A DNA stretch of 64,000 nucleotides. Origin: Pedobacter mucosus (GTDB taxonomy: Bacteria > Bacteroidota > Bacteroidia > Sphingobacteriales > Sphingobacteriaceae). Below, piece after piece: positions 8,019-18,266 of the stretch (its first letter is position 1; each line of letters begins with the position of its first letter). The stretch is taken from contig NZ_CP087585.1 of the NCBI RefSeq assembly GCF_022200785.1, positions 3,100,001-3,164,000 of the forward strand. The letters are read 5' to 3'. A program made the translations under genes and the position numbers. The notes below the pieces were generated by a model, which saw only the letters and a list, made by a program, of their open reading frames with translations, had not been told where the DNA came from and searched no databases.

Positions 8019-9452
8019 TTACTGATCCCACCATAATTTAGTAGTTCTCAATACTTCTACAGGAACATTTGTTCCATTTTTACTTCTTTCTCCTTGAGGA
8101 TAATCAAGGCGGCGAATAAAAGTTGGAAGCGCATTATTTGCTGGCAACGTAAAATCTTTATACTTATAATCATACCTTCTTGCATCATTCCAAGCTTCTG
8201 GATTTAAGTAAGTGGCAATGTATTTCTCTTTAAAAATTAAATCTTTAGTAAATGCAACAATACCAACAGCAACCCTTGGATCGGCTAAATACATCGCTTT
8301 ATCGGCAGGATCAACTAAAAACTTATCCATATTAGCACCAATCGCTGCTAAGTAAGCATTATATGATCTTGTTTTATCAGTATCAAATGCCGCCTCAGCC
8401 TCAATAAATTTTGTTTCGGCATAAGTAACTAAAAAGATAGGAGAAGTTATGCCACTCCACGGTGAATTTTGAGATATGTAATTTTCATCTTTAGTTGTAT
8501 TTGCTCCAGGCAATCTATTTCCTGCGCCATTTATAGTTCCTATATAAGTGTTATTAACGGTTCTATCTGTAATTTTTGCAATACGGGGATCAAAAACGAG
8601 ATAGGTTTTACCATTTAGCGCATCTATTAATTGTTCGGAAAGCCAACCGCCTAAAGATTGTTGTGAATTTTGCAAGGCCACATTCGCCCATGGATTTCGC
8701 TCCCTAAAAGTTGCCATCCTTGCATCTTCAGCATTGGCGACAAACGAATTGCTTAAAGCCGATAATACAGCTGTTGGGTTGTAAGATGTGGTTTTGCTTA
8801 CCTTATTTAATAATCTTGCTTTTAAAGCATAAGCCATTTTTAGCCAATTTGCTCTTTCTGTAGCCGCTACTGTTCCATAAATTAAATCGCTGGTAGGTGC
8901 AAGTTTTATAACCGAATTTGTTTTCGCTAGTTCTACAATCGCTTCATCAATAAGTGCCATAGATGAATTATAAACCTCTTGCTGTTTATCATATTTAGGC
9001 ACTAAATTGTTAATATCAAATGCCTGAGTAAAAGGTGCATCACCCCAAAGATCATTTATCATGATCAAATTATAGGCAATTAATACATCTGCAACGCCTT
9101 TATATTCACTTGAATTGAGCGTGATGGCTAGTTTCTTCATCTCATTGGCATCGGCCATGGCGAAATAAAGCGCATCCCAGGTGCTGCTAAAATCGATTGA
9201 TTGATAGGTATCACCAGCTCCATTTGCCGCCGGATTTGCCGTGTATTGCACATAGGGAACAATAATACTTGCTACTAAAAAGTTATTATTTCCTGCCTTG
9301 TAAGTTGATGTAGCCAACAAGGTATTTAATGTTGGCACGGGAACTTGGTTTGGGTTATCAGATAGCTTATCAAAGTAGCTATCCTTACAGCTTTGCAAAC
9401 CTAGTATTGCAATAAACGCTGAAAACACAGTATATTTTATAATTTTTTGCAT
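8019..9452 (-). CDS. SusD/RagB-like outer-membrane lipoprotein (SusD-like_2 type)
   Basis: This 477-aa surface lipoprotein caps the SusC-type transporter encoded 11 bp upstream. The signal peptide ends at lipobox LQSC, with the lipidated cysteine at about residue 22. The next residues (KDSYFDKLSDNPNQV) match the start of the SusD-like_2 family rather than classic SusD. Helical repeat segments (DVLIAYNLIMINDLWGDAPF, RANWLKMAYALKARLLN) are the TPR-type scaffold. It binds the ligand and delivers it to the TonB-dependent pore. The neighbouring S9 peptidase suggests a peptide ligand. This is an inference. Confidence 0.88.
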   Translation of the reverse strand: MQKIIKYTVFSAFIAILGLQSCKDSYFDKLSDNPNQVPVPTLNTLLATSTYKAGNNNFLVASIIVPYVQYTANPAANGAGDTYQSIDFSSTWDALYFAMADANEMKKLAITLNSSEYKGVADVLIAYNLIMINDLWGDAPFTQAFDINNLVPKYDKQQEVYNSSMALIDEAIVELAKTNSVIKLAPTSDLIYGTVAATERANWLKMAYALKARLLNKVSKTTSYNPTAVLSALSNSFVANAEDARMATFRERNPWANVALQNSQQSLGGWLSEQLIDALNGKTYLVFDPRIAKITDRTVNNTYIGTINGAGNRLPGANTTKDENYISQNSPWSGITSPIFLVTYAETKFIEAEAAFDTDKTRSYNAYLAAIGANMDKFLVDPADKAMYLADPRVAVGIVAFTKDLIFKEKYIATYLNPEAWNDARRYDYKYKDFTLPANNALPTFIRRLDYPQGERSKNGTNVPVEVLRTTKLWWDQ

Positions 9453-9463
9453 CGTAATTTTAT

Positions 9464-12400
9464 TTAAAAACCAACATTAAGTGTGAACATAATGGTTCGG
9501 GCAGAAGGATAAGTAAAACCTGCAGAACCGTCATTATTGCTTCCAGAATCGTATGAACTTGATTCAGGATCAACACCGTAGTATTTTGTCCATAACCATA
9601 AATTATTTCCTGTAACGGCTAGAGAAAGGCTGTTAATTGCTTTTTTAGGCAACCACTTTTGCGGAAATTTATAGGCTAAACTTGCAGAACGTAAACGCAC
9701 CCACGAAGCATCAGTAACAAATGGTTCAGATACATTTCGGTAAAGTATGCGGTAGTAACCTTCGCCGTAATCTACACCATCCGGACCAAGTCTTTGTCCC
9801 ATATATACCGGTTTTGTATTTGGAGTTCCGTTTGCTAAAACGCCCTCGAAAACCCTTACGGTTCTTCTATCTGCTGTATAATCTGGCAAACCAAATGCTG
9901 AATAAAAATCTTCTAACCAATTGTATTTTTCAAAACCTAAACGGGCATCAAATAAAACATTTAAGCTGAAGTTTTTGTAATTGAAATTATTTCCTAAACC
10001 AATAATGTAGTTAGGCTGAGAATTACCTAATAGTTTTTGTCTTCCACCAGAAATACTTGGAAAACCGTTTGCGCCGATTAGCAGCGGAAGGTCTTTATCA
10101 AGTAGAATTGGATCTTCAGCTTGGGAACCATAATACCTGTTAAAATAACTTCCGTAAATATTACCATAAGGTTGGCCTTCTATAAGTTTCATGGTAACCC
10201 CTGCATTTCCATAACCTCTGGCGGCTCCGTAAACAATTTCGCTAATCCCGTTTGGCATTGAAAGTACTTTATTCCGGTTTGCTGATAGGTTTAAATTAAC
10301 GCTCCAATTAAAATCTTTACCAACAATTGGTTTACCGTTTATCACCAATTCAACACCGCGATTTCGGATATCACCAGCATTGATAGATTTGGTTACGTAA
10401 CCCACTGCTGATGAAATTTGAGTTTGAATAATCTGATCCTTACTAAGTGAATAATAATAGGTGAAGTCGAAACCTAAGCGGTTTTTAAAGAACGACATTT
10501 CCATACCTGCTTCGTAAGTATTGGTAAATTCAGGACGCAGATCAATGTTTCCTAAATTAGAAGCAATGGTTAAGCCGCCAGTACCGGTAGGCAAGGAAAT
10601 ATAAGGCGTATAACCGGTGAAAGTAGAATATTCAGAAGCGTCTTTTCCTATTCTAGCATATGATAATCTCAGCTTTGCCTGGCTGATGACCGTTGGCAGT
10701 TTAAACTGATCAGAGAAAACATAACTTAAACTTGCCGAAGGGTAAAAGAAAGATCTGCTTTCTTTTGGCAACGTAGAAGTAATATCATTTCTTCCGGTTA
10801 CGGTTAAAAATAAATAATTTTTATAGTCGAATGTGGCTTCGCCGAAATAACCGACCAACCGTTTAGCCCTTAAATTCTGACTTGGCGTAAGCACACCAGC
10901 ATTGGCAAGATTAAAAAAATCAGGAATACCTAAAATACTTCCTAAAGTACCGATATCTTTATTTCTACGGTCGTAAAGCTCTTGGCCTAATCTTAAAGTA
11001 CCCGTAATATCATCAGTTAATTTAGAGGTAAAAGTGGCTACAAAGGTACTATTGAGGGTTCTGAATTTTGTATTGTACTCCCCATAAAAACCTTGCTCAT
11101 TATCATACATGGGTTCAGTAGCATACCTTGGTCCGCGGGCGGTTCTTACCCGGTTATCGCTATAAGTATCAATACCGAAACGATAAGAAAGATTTAACCA
11201 TTTTGCAGGATCATAACTTAAACTTGCCCCTGCTATTAAACGGTTTACATCGCCTTTTAACCTGTTATTTTCAGTTCCCCAGATTGGATTATTAGTACCT
11301 ATATATTTTTGAGATCCATCTGCATTTTGATAATCAGCAACGTCATATCGCGGCGACCAATAGGCTAAAGTTTCTCCAAAACGATCGGCACTATAAGTAT
11401 AACCGCCAGAGTTAGTGAAATTCATATTAACAGAAGCCTTCAATTTCGGACTAATAATAAAATCTGTATTTAACCTGCCGGAGAAGTTTTTGTTATCCGT
11501 ATTTGGCATCATTCCCTTTTGATATAATTGGGAAATAGAAGAGAAAAACTTGATGGCATCACTGCCTCCAGCTACAGAAACAGAGTTTTTTATCTGTTGA
11601 CCAGTTCCAAAAGCCCTGTCGTAATTATTAAAAAGCTGATCAGGGTGAGTTGGATCTATAAGTTTAGCTTCGGCAATAGTTGGTCCCCAGGCTGGCCCGA
11701 TACCGCCGGGTGGATTGGTATAAACGCCTAAAACGCCTTGCGTATATTCTGTTTGCACATCTGGGCTTTTTAGCACTTCATCAAAACCATAACTACTGTT
11801 TAAATTGATGCTAAAACCATTTTGCTTTCCTCTTTTAGTCGTGATAACAACAACACCGTTCGCTCCTCGAAGTCCATAAAGTGCGGTTGCAGCACCTCCT
11901 TTTAAGATATTGATTGTTTCGATATCTTCAGGATTTATATCGGATGCACGGTTTGTAACACCTCTGGCTCCATATGCATTTCCACTAGGATTTGCACCTG
12001 TGGTGGATGTAGAGTTGTCGATTTGCACCCCATCAATCACATATAATGGATCACCAGAAATGTTTGGATCAATAGAATTAACACCCCTAATTCTGATGCT
12101 AGCGCCTTGGCCTGGACCTCCGCCTGTACTGGATATGGTTGCGCCCGCCACTTTGCCTTGTAACGCATTAATCAAATTGGGTTGATGATTAAAATTCAAA
12201 TCTTCTGATTTAACTGTTTGAGCAGCATATCCTAAAGATTTTACTTGTCGGGTAATACCTAAAGCGGTAGAAATGGTTACTTCTTCAAGCTGTTTTGAAT
12301 CAGAAACTAAAGCAACCGTGATGGTTGTTCGGCTGCCTAAATTAATTTCTTGGGGTACGTAACCAATTAAACTGATTACTAAAATTGAATTTGCCTGTGA

Positions 12401-12598
12401 AACTTGCAAGCTAAAATTTCCACTACCATCTGTTGAAGTTCCTGTGGTTGAACCTTTAATTTTTATACTTGCTCCCGGCAAAGGTCCGCCATCATCTTGA
12501 GCAGTAATTTTTCCTGTTATTGTTTTTACCTGGGCCAAAGTGGTTTGGCCGATAAGCAAAATAACAAGAAAAAAAAGTGATGTAAAGAATTTTTTCAT
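9464..12598 (-). CDS. SusC/RagA-type TonB-dependent outer-membrane transporter
   Basis: This 1044-aa receptor starts at the ATG at 12598 (signal peptide MKKFFTSLFF to TTLAQ); the frame also reads from a TTG two codons upstream. A CarboxypepD_reg-like domain (about 25-105, GKITAQDDGGPLPGASIKIK) is followed by a plug domain (LINALQGKVAGATIS, IRIRGVNSI, LYVIDGVQI, AATALYGLRGANGVVVITTK) and a large beta-barrel ending in the aromatic MFTLNVGF, the usual assembly signal. It imports the ligand caught by the SusD-like partner, powered by TonB. It is the first gene of the susC-susD operon. Confidence 0.95.
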   Translation of the reverse strand: MKKFFTSLFFLVILLIGQTTLAQVKTITGKITAQDDGGPLPGASIKIKGSTTGTSTDGSGNFSLQVSQANSILVISLIGYVPQEINLGSRTTITVALVSDSKQLEEVTISTALGITRQVKSLGYAAQTVKSEDLNFNHQPNLINALQGKVAGATISSTGGGPGQGASIRIRGVNSIDPNISGDPLYVIDGVQIDNSTSTTGANPSGNAYGARGVTNRASDINPEDIETINILKGGAATALYGLRGANGVVVITTKRGKQNGFSINLNSSYGFDEVLKSPDVQTEYTQGVLGVYTNPPGGIGPAWGPTIAEAKLIDPTHPDQLFNNYDRAFGTGQQIKNSVSVAGGSDAIKFFSSISQLYQKGMMPNTDNKNFSGRLNTDFIISPKLKASVNMNFTNSGGYTYSADRFGETLAYWSPRYDVADYQNADGSQKYIGTNNPIWGTENNRLKGDVNRLIAGASLSYDPAKWLNLSYRFGIDTYSDNRVRTARGPRYATEPMYDNEQGFYGEYNTKFRTLNSTFVATFTSKLTDDITGTLRLGQELYDRRNKDIGTLGSILGIPDFFNLANAGVLTPSQNLRAKRLVGYFGEATFDYKNYLFLTVTGRNDITSTLPKESRSFFYPSASLSYVFSDQFKLPTVISQAKLRLSYARIGKDASEYSTFTGYTPYISLPTGTGGLTIASNLGNIDLRPEFTNTYEAGMEMSFFKNRLGFDFTYYYSLSKDQIIQTQISSAVGYVTKSINAGDIRNRGVELVINGKPIVGKDFNWSVNLNLSANRNKVLSMPNGISEIVYGAARGYGNAGVTMKLIEGQPYGNIYGSYFNRYYGSQAEDPILLDKDLPLLIGANGFPSISGGRQKLLGNSQPNYIIGLGNNFNYKNFSLNVLFDARLGFEKYNWLEDFYSAFGLPDYTADRRTVRVFEGVLANGTPNTKPVYMGQRLGPDGVDYGEGYYRILYRNVSEPFVTDASWVRLRSASLAYKFPQKWLPKKAINSLSLAVTGNNLWLWTKYYGVDPESSSYDSGSNNDGSAGFTYPSARTIMFTLNVGF

Positions 12599-12648
12599 AA
12601 TCAAAATGGTTTAGTTAAGATTTAGTTAAATACAATATATGATTTTTA

Positions 12649-12663
12649 GGTTAAAAATTAACC
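12649..12663. promoter_or_regulatory. Inverted repeat upstream of the susC-like gene, possible operator
   Basis: GGTTAA and TTAACC are separated by three A, 51 bp upstream of the susC-like start. A symmetric site here could bind a regulator, or be part of an AT-rich leader by chance. No dedicated regulator gene lies next to the locus. Confidence 0.3.
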
Positions 12664-12814
12664 CAAAATTCTACGATCACCAAAAAATGTGAGTATTAAA
12701 TATGCTATTTGATTGTGATAGCCGTTATCGCATAAAAAATACTTTTAAAAAGAGATTATCAGCAAGAAATAAATATTTTTAATTCCCTTTGGGAAGGGAT
12801 TTAAAGAAAATGCA

Positions 12815-12848
12815 TAAAAAAGCCTTCCTGAAAAAATCAGAAAGGCTT
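12815..12848 (-). terminator. Rho-independent terminator after the outer-membrane receptor gene
   Basis: On the minus strand AGCCTTTCTGA pairs with TCAGGAAGGCT (one mismatch), followed by TTTTTT. It lies 25 bp after the stop of the gene at 12873-15335. A second small hairpin (aattccc/gggaa) sits just beyond at 12779-12800. Confidence 0.8.
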
Positions 12849-12872
12849 ACACTATATATTATAAATTGGGTT

Positions 12873-15335
12873 TTAATTTTGAACGCCGCCGCCCATTCCC
12901 CCGCCTTGCTGTTGCTGCTGATCTTGTTTAATATCGTCGTTTTTAATTTTGTTTTTTTCAGTGAATTTTAATTTTCCGAAACTATAGCTAAAATTAATAC
13001 CGAATGAGCGTAGTGGATAAAATACGTTTGTGCTTTGATAAAGTGTGCTAATTTTATTACCCACGGTTGTAATTGAATTATTAACTGTTTTGATATGTAA
13101 GTCTCTATTAAATGGGTTTAAGGTATTAATACCAATTGAGCCTTTTTTGTTGAGAATATCCTTCTTAAATGATGCACCGTAAAAAACCATAGCATCAGTT
13201 TTACCTTGATAGGTTCTTCTAGGCGAATTTAACACACCAAATAACTCAAAATTATAACCTTTACCGAAACCATAAGCAGAACGACCAAAGATGTTATAAT
13301 TTAAGAATGTACCCGTACTAATATTTGTTTCAGCATTACTTACTTCGTAAGTATTTACACCAATATTGGACATTAAAGTCCATTTTGGCTTTGGATTATA
13401 TGAAGCAAAAATATTTGCACCATAAGTTTGAGCAGTACCTACATTAATATATGATGTCAACGTTTTATCTATTCCGTTTTCTGTAAGTGGTTTAAGCGAA
13501 CTTTCTATAACTCCACCAGTGCGACGATAAAATACAGATGCATTAATGACCGAACCTTTAATAAAAGTAGAGTAACCAAGTTCAAAATTATCACTTAATT
13601 CTGGCCTCAATGTTGGCTCTCCCTGCCGGATGTTAAACTGATCGCTTTCGTTCCTAAAAGGATTTAAATAAGCTAAACTTGGTCTTTGCACTCTGCGGTT
13701 ATAGCTTAATTTTATAGATGCGTTTCCTTTTAAAGTTCTTGAAATGATGGCACTTGGAAATAAGTTGAAATAATTGTTCTTCTGTATTCCTTCTTTAAGC
13801 GTATTGAAATCGATGCTGGTATATTCCGATCGCAAACCACCTTTAAAATTATACTTTTTTGTTAATTTAAAACTAATAACACCATAGGCTGATGCTACAT
13901 TTTGATTGTATTCAAAATCTTGCGCAGCATCATTAGAAAATTCACTATTAATATTTCTGAAGATTCCTTTAGCGCCAACCTCTAAAATTGTTGCTTTACT
14001 AAATGGATAAGTGTAATCTGTTTGTGCTGTATATTCTTTATTTTTTCCAGTATTGTTATTATTAACCGCTGGAAAGGGGCTTCCAATTATATCATTAGCG
14101 AATTCGGTTGTATTTCTTCCAGATGATAATTGGCCAGATATAGAAAATTCTTCACCCTCTTTTTTCGTGGTGTGTTTATAATCTACATTCCAATCTAAAT
14201 TATTAAAACCCATATCCATACTGCTTATATTTTTGAAAGGCACACCGTTTCTTATATAATCTGCAGTGCCTGGCCCACCGTTAGAAAAATTATTGTACTT
14301 AACGGTTGTGCTTAAATTATTATAAGCGTTAAAGTCATAATCTGCTCCAAAACTACCATTGTAGCCGTTACGACTCCATTTAGAAACCCCATCTTGCAAG
14401 AGAGTATTGTTAGTTATTCTACCCAAAGAATCAGTTCTCGTATTATTTTCAAACATTACTCTCGAATCCTGAGCATAAGCAAGGTTGCTCCCTAAGCTCG
14501 TATTTACACTTAAACGCCCAGTTTTTGCAGTTAAATTAAAGGCACCATTATTTTGTCGAGTTCCAGCTGAAGCGTTTACACTACCTGAAACGCCTTGGGC
14601 ATTTGATTTTTTAGTGATGATATTTATGATACCACCCGAACCTTCTGCATCATATTTAGCTGATGGACTTGTAATAACTTCAACACTTTTTATTTGCTCT
14701 GCTGGTATCATTTTTAATGCATCAGAAACGCTGCTTGCCATTGTACCTGAAGGCTTTCCATTTATTAAAACCCGAACTGCACCACCACGTAATTGAATAT
14801 TTCCATCCACATCAACCGATAACATAGGCACTTTACGCATTACATCAGTTGCATCGCCCCCGGCATTTGTTCCATCTGCTTCAGCGTTATAAACCATCCG
14901 ATCAATTTTATTTTCGATGATTGCTTTAGTACCCTGAACTTGTACATCAGCCAAAGTATTAGCCGTTGAAGAAATTAAAACGTTACCCAAACTTACATCA
15001 GGTTTTGATGGAGTTGTGGTTACCAACACAGATTTTGTTTTGTAGCCCATAAAACCAATCATCAGTTTATAAGCATCTGGAGATATATTTTGCAATGATA
15101 ACCTACCTTTTTCGTCAGTAACGCCACCACTTATAGATTTGTTATCTTTAATGCTAACTAAAGATACCGTAGCATAATCAATAGGTTTTTTGGTAACTGA
15201 ATCTAATATAACAGCTGTTATCCGACCTGTTACTGTAGACTTTTTTGCTGCTCCACCAAAACCACCAACGGGAAATTGCGCATGAGCATTAAAAAATATA
15301 CTGAGAATTATAGTTAAAGTAAATATTGTTTTCAT
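12873..15335 (-). CDS. TonB-dependent receptor, outer membrane beta-barrel family
   Basis: This 820-aa outer-membrane protein has a signal peptide (1-19, ending AHA), a carboxypeptidase-regulatory-like domain (about 35-120, TAVILDSVTKKPIDYATVSL), a plug-like segment (DVMRKVPMLSVDVDGNIQLR, VRVLINGKPSG, IKSVEVITSPSAKYDAEGSG) and a C-terminal barrel of the outer-membrane-protein-beta-barrel family. That plug pattern marks the non-SusC receptors of Bacteroidota, which occur without a SusD partner. The C-terminus is odd: a Q/G-rich tail (DQQQQQGGGMGGG) follows the last strand. The substrate is unknown. Confidence 0.88.
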   Translation of the reverse strand: MKTIFTLTIILSIFFNAHAQFPVGGFGGAAKKSTVTGRITAVILDSVTKKPIDYATVSLVSIKDNKSISGGVTDEKGRLSLQNISPDAYKLMIGFMGYKTKSVLVTTTPSKPDVSLGNVLISSTANTLADVQVQGTKAIIENKIDRMVYNAEADGTNAGGDATDVMRKVPMLSVDVDGNIQLRGGAVRVLINGKPSGTMASSVSDALKMIPAEQIKSVEVITSPSAKYDAEGSGGIINIITKKSNAQGVSGSVNASAGTRQNNGAFNLTAKTGRLSVNTSLGSNLAYAQDSRVMFENNTRTDSLGRITNNTLLQDGVSKWSRNGYNGSFGADYDFNAYNNLSTTVKYNNFSNGGPGTADYIRNGVPFKNISSMDMGFNNLDWNVDYKHTTKKEGEEFSISGQLSSGRNTTEFANDIIGSPFPAVNNNNTGKNKEYTAQTDYTYPFSKATILEVGAKGIFRNINSEFSNDAAQDFEYNQNVASAYGVISFKLTKKYNFKGGLRSEYTSIDFNTLKEGIQKNNYFNLFPSAIISRTLKGNASIKLSYNRRVQRPSLAYLNPFRNESDQFNIRQGEPTLRPELSDNFELGYSTFIKGSVINASVFYRRTGGVIESSLKPLTENGIDKTLTSYINVGTAQTYGANIFASYNPKPKWTLMSNIGVNTYEVSNAETNISTGTFLNYNIFGRSAYGFGKGYNFELFGVLNSPRRTYQGKTDAMVFYGASFKKDILNKKGSIGINTLNPFNRDLHIKTVNNSITTVGNKISTLYQSTNVFYPLRSFGINFSYSFGKLKFTEKNKIKNDDIKQDQQQQQGGGMGGGVQN

Positions 15336-15690
15336 TTTAAGGAGATGTTTTTATTTAGTCTGCACAATTATCATTTTGTTACAATACAGCTAAATAATTT
15401 TACTGAAATAAGTTAGTTAGACCGGCGAAGGTCGAACTTTTAACAATAAAAAGAAAATATTAGAATTGGTAAATGAGATAAATAAAATTTAAAGGTATTC
15501 TTACATCTATTTCACGTATTAATCCAATCTGTAAAAGAGATTTCTGAGTAAAATGAAGAAATTATAGATCAGTATTTTAGATGATTTGCAGCAAAATTTA
15601 AAAATGCTTGTACCAAAACAAAAATTAAATAGAAGTTCACCTTATTGATACCGGAAAAGAATTAATGATGTGAGCTTGATATTTGCGAAC
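15336..15690. other. AT-rich intergenic region, no gene seen
   Basis: I see no coding pattern or RNA gene between the receptor start and the repeat at 15691. The part next to 15335 must hold the receptor promoter. Confidence 0.5.
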
Positions 15691-15793
15691 GCAGTTAATT
15701 AAACCCGATTGTATGGATGCTCCCGATTTTTCATCGGAGCAGAAAGGAAAGCGGGGCAGAATTTACCGATGGTAACCGAACCCTGCTTTCAAA
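15691..15793. repeat. Dispersed hairpin repeat, third copy of the 2.5-2.9 kb repeat core
   Basis: This stretch matches the reverse complement of the core of the two copies at 2489-2952. Shared blocks in the same order are TTAAACCCGATTG, a hairpin (here GCTCC-CGAT with ATCGGAGC), AAAGCGGGGC, and a CTTTC end. The hairpin stem bases differ from both other copies while pairing is kept. It lies downstream of the desaturase gene, i.e. again at a gene's 3' end. Confidence 0.75.
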
Positions 15794-15816
15794 ATAAATA
15801 TTATAATTAAGAATCT

Positions 15817-16545
15817 TTAAACTTTTCTGATTTTAATAATACGCAGCCAATGCATCACTTTCATCATTGGATAAGTAGGATCAAATTCCCACCATTTACT
15901 CGCGAAATTTGGACTATTTGGTTTTTTATGATGATTATTTTGGAACAATTCCCCCATTAACAAGAAATCCCAAGGTAGCGAGTTTTTGCTATGGTCATCA
16001 TTGTCATGATTAGAATAACCATATTTATGGCCGCACCAATTTACAATTGCACCATGCAATGGACCCATTAAAAAGTGGATTGGTAAAAGAATAAACAACC
16101 ACCAATGATTGGCAAACATTACATAAAAACCTATGTAAAATAAGCCACATCCAATTCTCCAAATCCATGAATTTCCAATCTTATCAACTAAAGGCCATTC
16201 AGGATAATTACCTTGAAAAGCAGGTTCAGGCTGAATTTTGAACTGTAAATAATCCATATACATATTCTTTGTTGCAATCATCATCCCAAAAACATCCTTA
16301 AAAAAATGTGGAGAATGTGGATCTTTCGCGGTATCGCTATAAGCATGATGCATACGGTGCAAAATGGCGTAAGCACGAGGATTTAAAAAAGATGAACCTT
16401 GAGAAATTAGCAAAACCAAGTAAAAGAATTTTTCCCAAAACGGCTCCATTTTAAACATTTTATGAGAAGAGTATCGGTGGAGAAAAAATGTTTGGCTAAA
16501 TAAGGAGAGAAACCAATGGCAAAGAAAGAAAATGAAAATAATCAT
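15817..16545 (-). CDS. Acyl-CoA/fatty acid desaturase family protein
   Basis: This 242-aa membrane di-iron enzyme would introduce a double bond into a fatty acyl chain. The histidine boxes are visible: HRYSSH (23-28), HRMHH (63-67) and NNHHKKPN near residue 205, plus [10 protein letters not shown] with further ligands. Hydrophobic segments lie at 1-20, 38-52 and about 130-165. It is shorter than the usual 300-aa stearoyl-CoA desaturase, but all metal ligands are kept. It probably adjusts membrane fluidity. Confidence 0.88.
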   Translation of the reverse strand: MIIFIFFLCHWFLSLFSQTFFLHRYSSHKMFKMEPFWEKFFYLVLLISQGSSFLNPRAYAILHRMHHAYSDTAKDPHSPHFFKDVFGMMIATKNMYMDYLQFKIQPEPAFQGNYPEWPLVDKIGNSWIWRIGCGLFYIGFYVMFANHWWLFILLPIHFLMGPLHGAIVNWCGHKYGYSNHDNDDHSKNSLPWDFLLMGELFQNNHHKKPNSPNFASKWWEFDPTYPMMKVMHWLRIIKIRKV

Positions 16546-16694
16546 GTATAGTGTGTATGCTTTATAAACGAATTTTGAGCAGTTTTAGTTTTGATGCTCT
16601 TCTATTTAATATTGTTTTATTTGAAAAAATAAGAAAATTACAAAGAGGCACAACGAATTATTCCAATTATGCCCCTTTAAATATAAGGAAATAA

Positions 16695-17192
16695 CTATCT
16701 CCCGAAATCGTCCTGAACCCTAACAATATCGCTCTCATCTGATGGATTTGAAGCGTCGGTATGTTGCCAAATTTCTGCCACAACACCCCAATCTGTTAAA
16801 CCAATTAAACGATGACGTTCGCCTTGTTGCAATTTAATTTGATCTTTTGGTGCGTAACTTTTCACTTCGCCTTCTTCATCAGTTGCACTGGTTTTAATAC
16901 CAACTGTACCGGTTACCACTTGCCAAATTTCAGCTCTGCGGTGATGATATTGCCAAGATAGGCGAGTATTTGGTGCAACAACTAAAATTTTCGGACTTAA
17001 TTTTCCTCCAATTTTTAAGCTATTTACATCTAAACCATCAAAATAAGTATCAGCAAATTGCTGTGCTTGTTCTTCATCAATTACAAAAAAACCACCCCAT
17101 GGACGGGTTTCATCACGACTAATTACATTAAAACCTTCAATTTTTAAACGTTGTGCAACGCTATCGAATATTTCTACTTTATCATTTTCCAT
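16695..17192 (-). CDS. Cupin-fold phosphomannose isomerase-like protein (type II)
   Basis: This 165-aa single-domain cupin starts the fold with RPWGGFFVIDE and has the metal-site block SWQYHHRRAEIWQVVTG, then GERHRLIGLTDWGVVAEIWQH. This resembles the C-terminal cupin of type II mannose-6-phosphate isomerases. Such stand-alone proteins are often annotated as isomerases, but activity is not shown by sequence alone. It has no operon partner: 149 bp separate it from the desaturase and 168 bp from the SGNH gene. Confidence 0.75.
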   Translation of the reverse strand: MENDKVEIFDSVAQRLKIEGFNVISRDETRPWGGFFVIDEEQAQQFADTYFDGLDVNSLKIGGKLSPKILVVAPNTRLSWQYHHRRAEIWQVVTGTVGIKTSATDEEGEVKSYAPKDQIKLQQGERHRLIGLTDWGVVAEIWQHTDASNPSDESDIVRVQDDFGR

Positions 17193-17360
17193 ATTGCCGT
17201 AAAAATAATGCTTATAAATTAAAAAAGCCTTGTCTGGGTTTTATTTTTTACTTAATTGTAAATTCATAAACAAATTTGCTTAACAGGTTTACGATTAATT
17301 CTTTCTCTCTTAAATTATATTCTCTTTTTTTAACGTGAAAAAAATATCCGTAAAAGGCTC

Positions 17361-18209
17361 TTATAAATTTTCCAAATTCATTTTTTTAATCCGTTTCGCA
17401 ATAATATTTGCAATAATTTTATTGCCCTTATCCGAAGGATGTAAACCATCATAGGTTAAGTTTATAGCATTTAATGGGTAAGGATATTCATCAGAAAGCG
17501 GATTGAAAGGGATTTCCGTTGATTCTGGAAATTTGTAATTTACATACAAGCCAGTTTCAGGATTTTTCAATTTTTTAAAATAAACCATGTTTCTAATTTG
17601 CAATAACTTATGGTGATAAAGATCGATTACTTCAATTTTCTCATATTTACCTATTGCAACAATAGCTTCTGCAAACGTTTCTAAATACTGGCCGCTTTTA
17701 GGTTGATAAGAGCCAAATGCATTATTTTTAGCATCATTAACATAAACAAAATCTGCCCTTTGCATCGGCGTAATTAGCAAAATTTTTGCTTCTGGATTTA
17801 AGCTGTGTATTTTATCTATTATAATTCGAAAGGAACCATATAGTGTTCTGCTGCCTTGATTGCTTTTATAGTCTTCCAATGATCCTACAGGCCGGCCTTG
17901 CCACCAATCATTTGTACCTAAAAATATAGAATATACATCAGCTTTAGTTAATCCTAAACTTTCAATCTTGTTGGCTACATTTCCTGAAGTCCATCCGTTA
18001 TAACCTTTATTTAGGTAACGAAGACCTGAAATCCGTTCCGCTACTCCAGTCAAATATCCTTTTGTAACCCTATTTCCGGTTTCATTAACATGATCATTTA
18101 AGTAGGTAATGGAATCACCAATGGCGAGCCAGGTAAGTTCTTTCTTTTTAAAAGAAGTAAGCAGGCAAATCGCCATAAGAAATAATAATGATCGTTTAAA
18201 AAAATTCAT
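17361..18209 (-). CDS. Exported SGNH/GDSL-family hydrolase
   Basis: This 282-aa esterase-like protein is counted from the ATG at 18209, which begins a clean signal peptide (MNFFKRSLLFLMAICLLTS); the frame opens 12 codons earlier. Block I is AIGDSIT with Ser33 as nucleophile, block III FLGTNDWW, and block V DGLHPSDKG with Asp254 and His257. Likely roles are removing acetyl or acyl groups from a glycan or lipid in the periplasm. It ends the gene run that starts with the SusC/SusD pair at 27 kb and lies 57 bp after the PHP-like gene. Confidence 0.85.
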   Translation of the reverse strand: MNFFKRSLLFLMAICLLTSFKKKELTWLAIGDSITYLNDHVNETGNRVTKGYLTGVAERISGLRYLNKGYNGWTSGNVANKIESLGLTKADVYSIFLGTNDWWQGRPVGSLEDYKSNQGSRTLYGSFRIIIDKIHSLNPEAKILLITPMQRADFVYVNDAKNNAFGSYQPKSGQYLETFAEAIVAIGKYEKIEVIDLYHHKLLQIRNMVYFKKLKNPETGLYVNYKFPESTEIPFNPLSDEYPYPLNAINLTYDGLHPSDKGNKIIANIIAKRIKKMNLENL

Positions 18210-18266
18210 CTTTAATTTATTAGTTATCGAAATTAAGTTAAGCATTTTTAAAACCTATATCCATTA

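Noticed and set aside
12789..12971. Plus-strand frame of 60 codons
   Set aside because: It covers the terminator and the 3' end of the TonB receptor on the other strand; a shadow frame.
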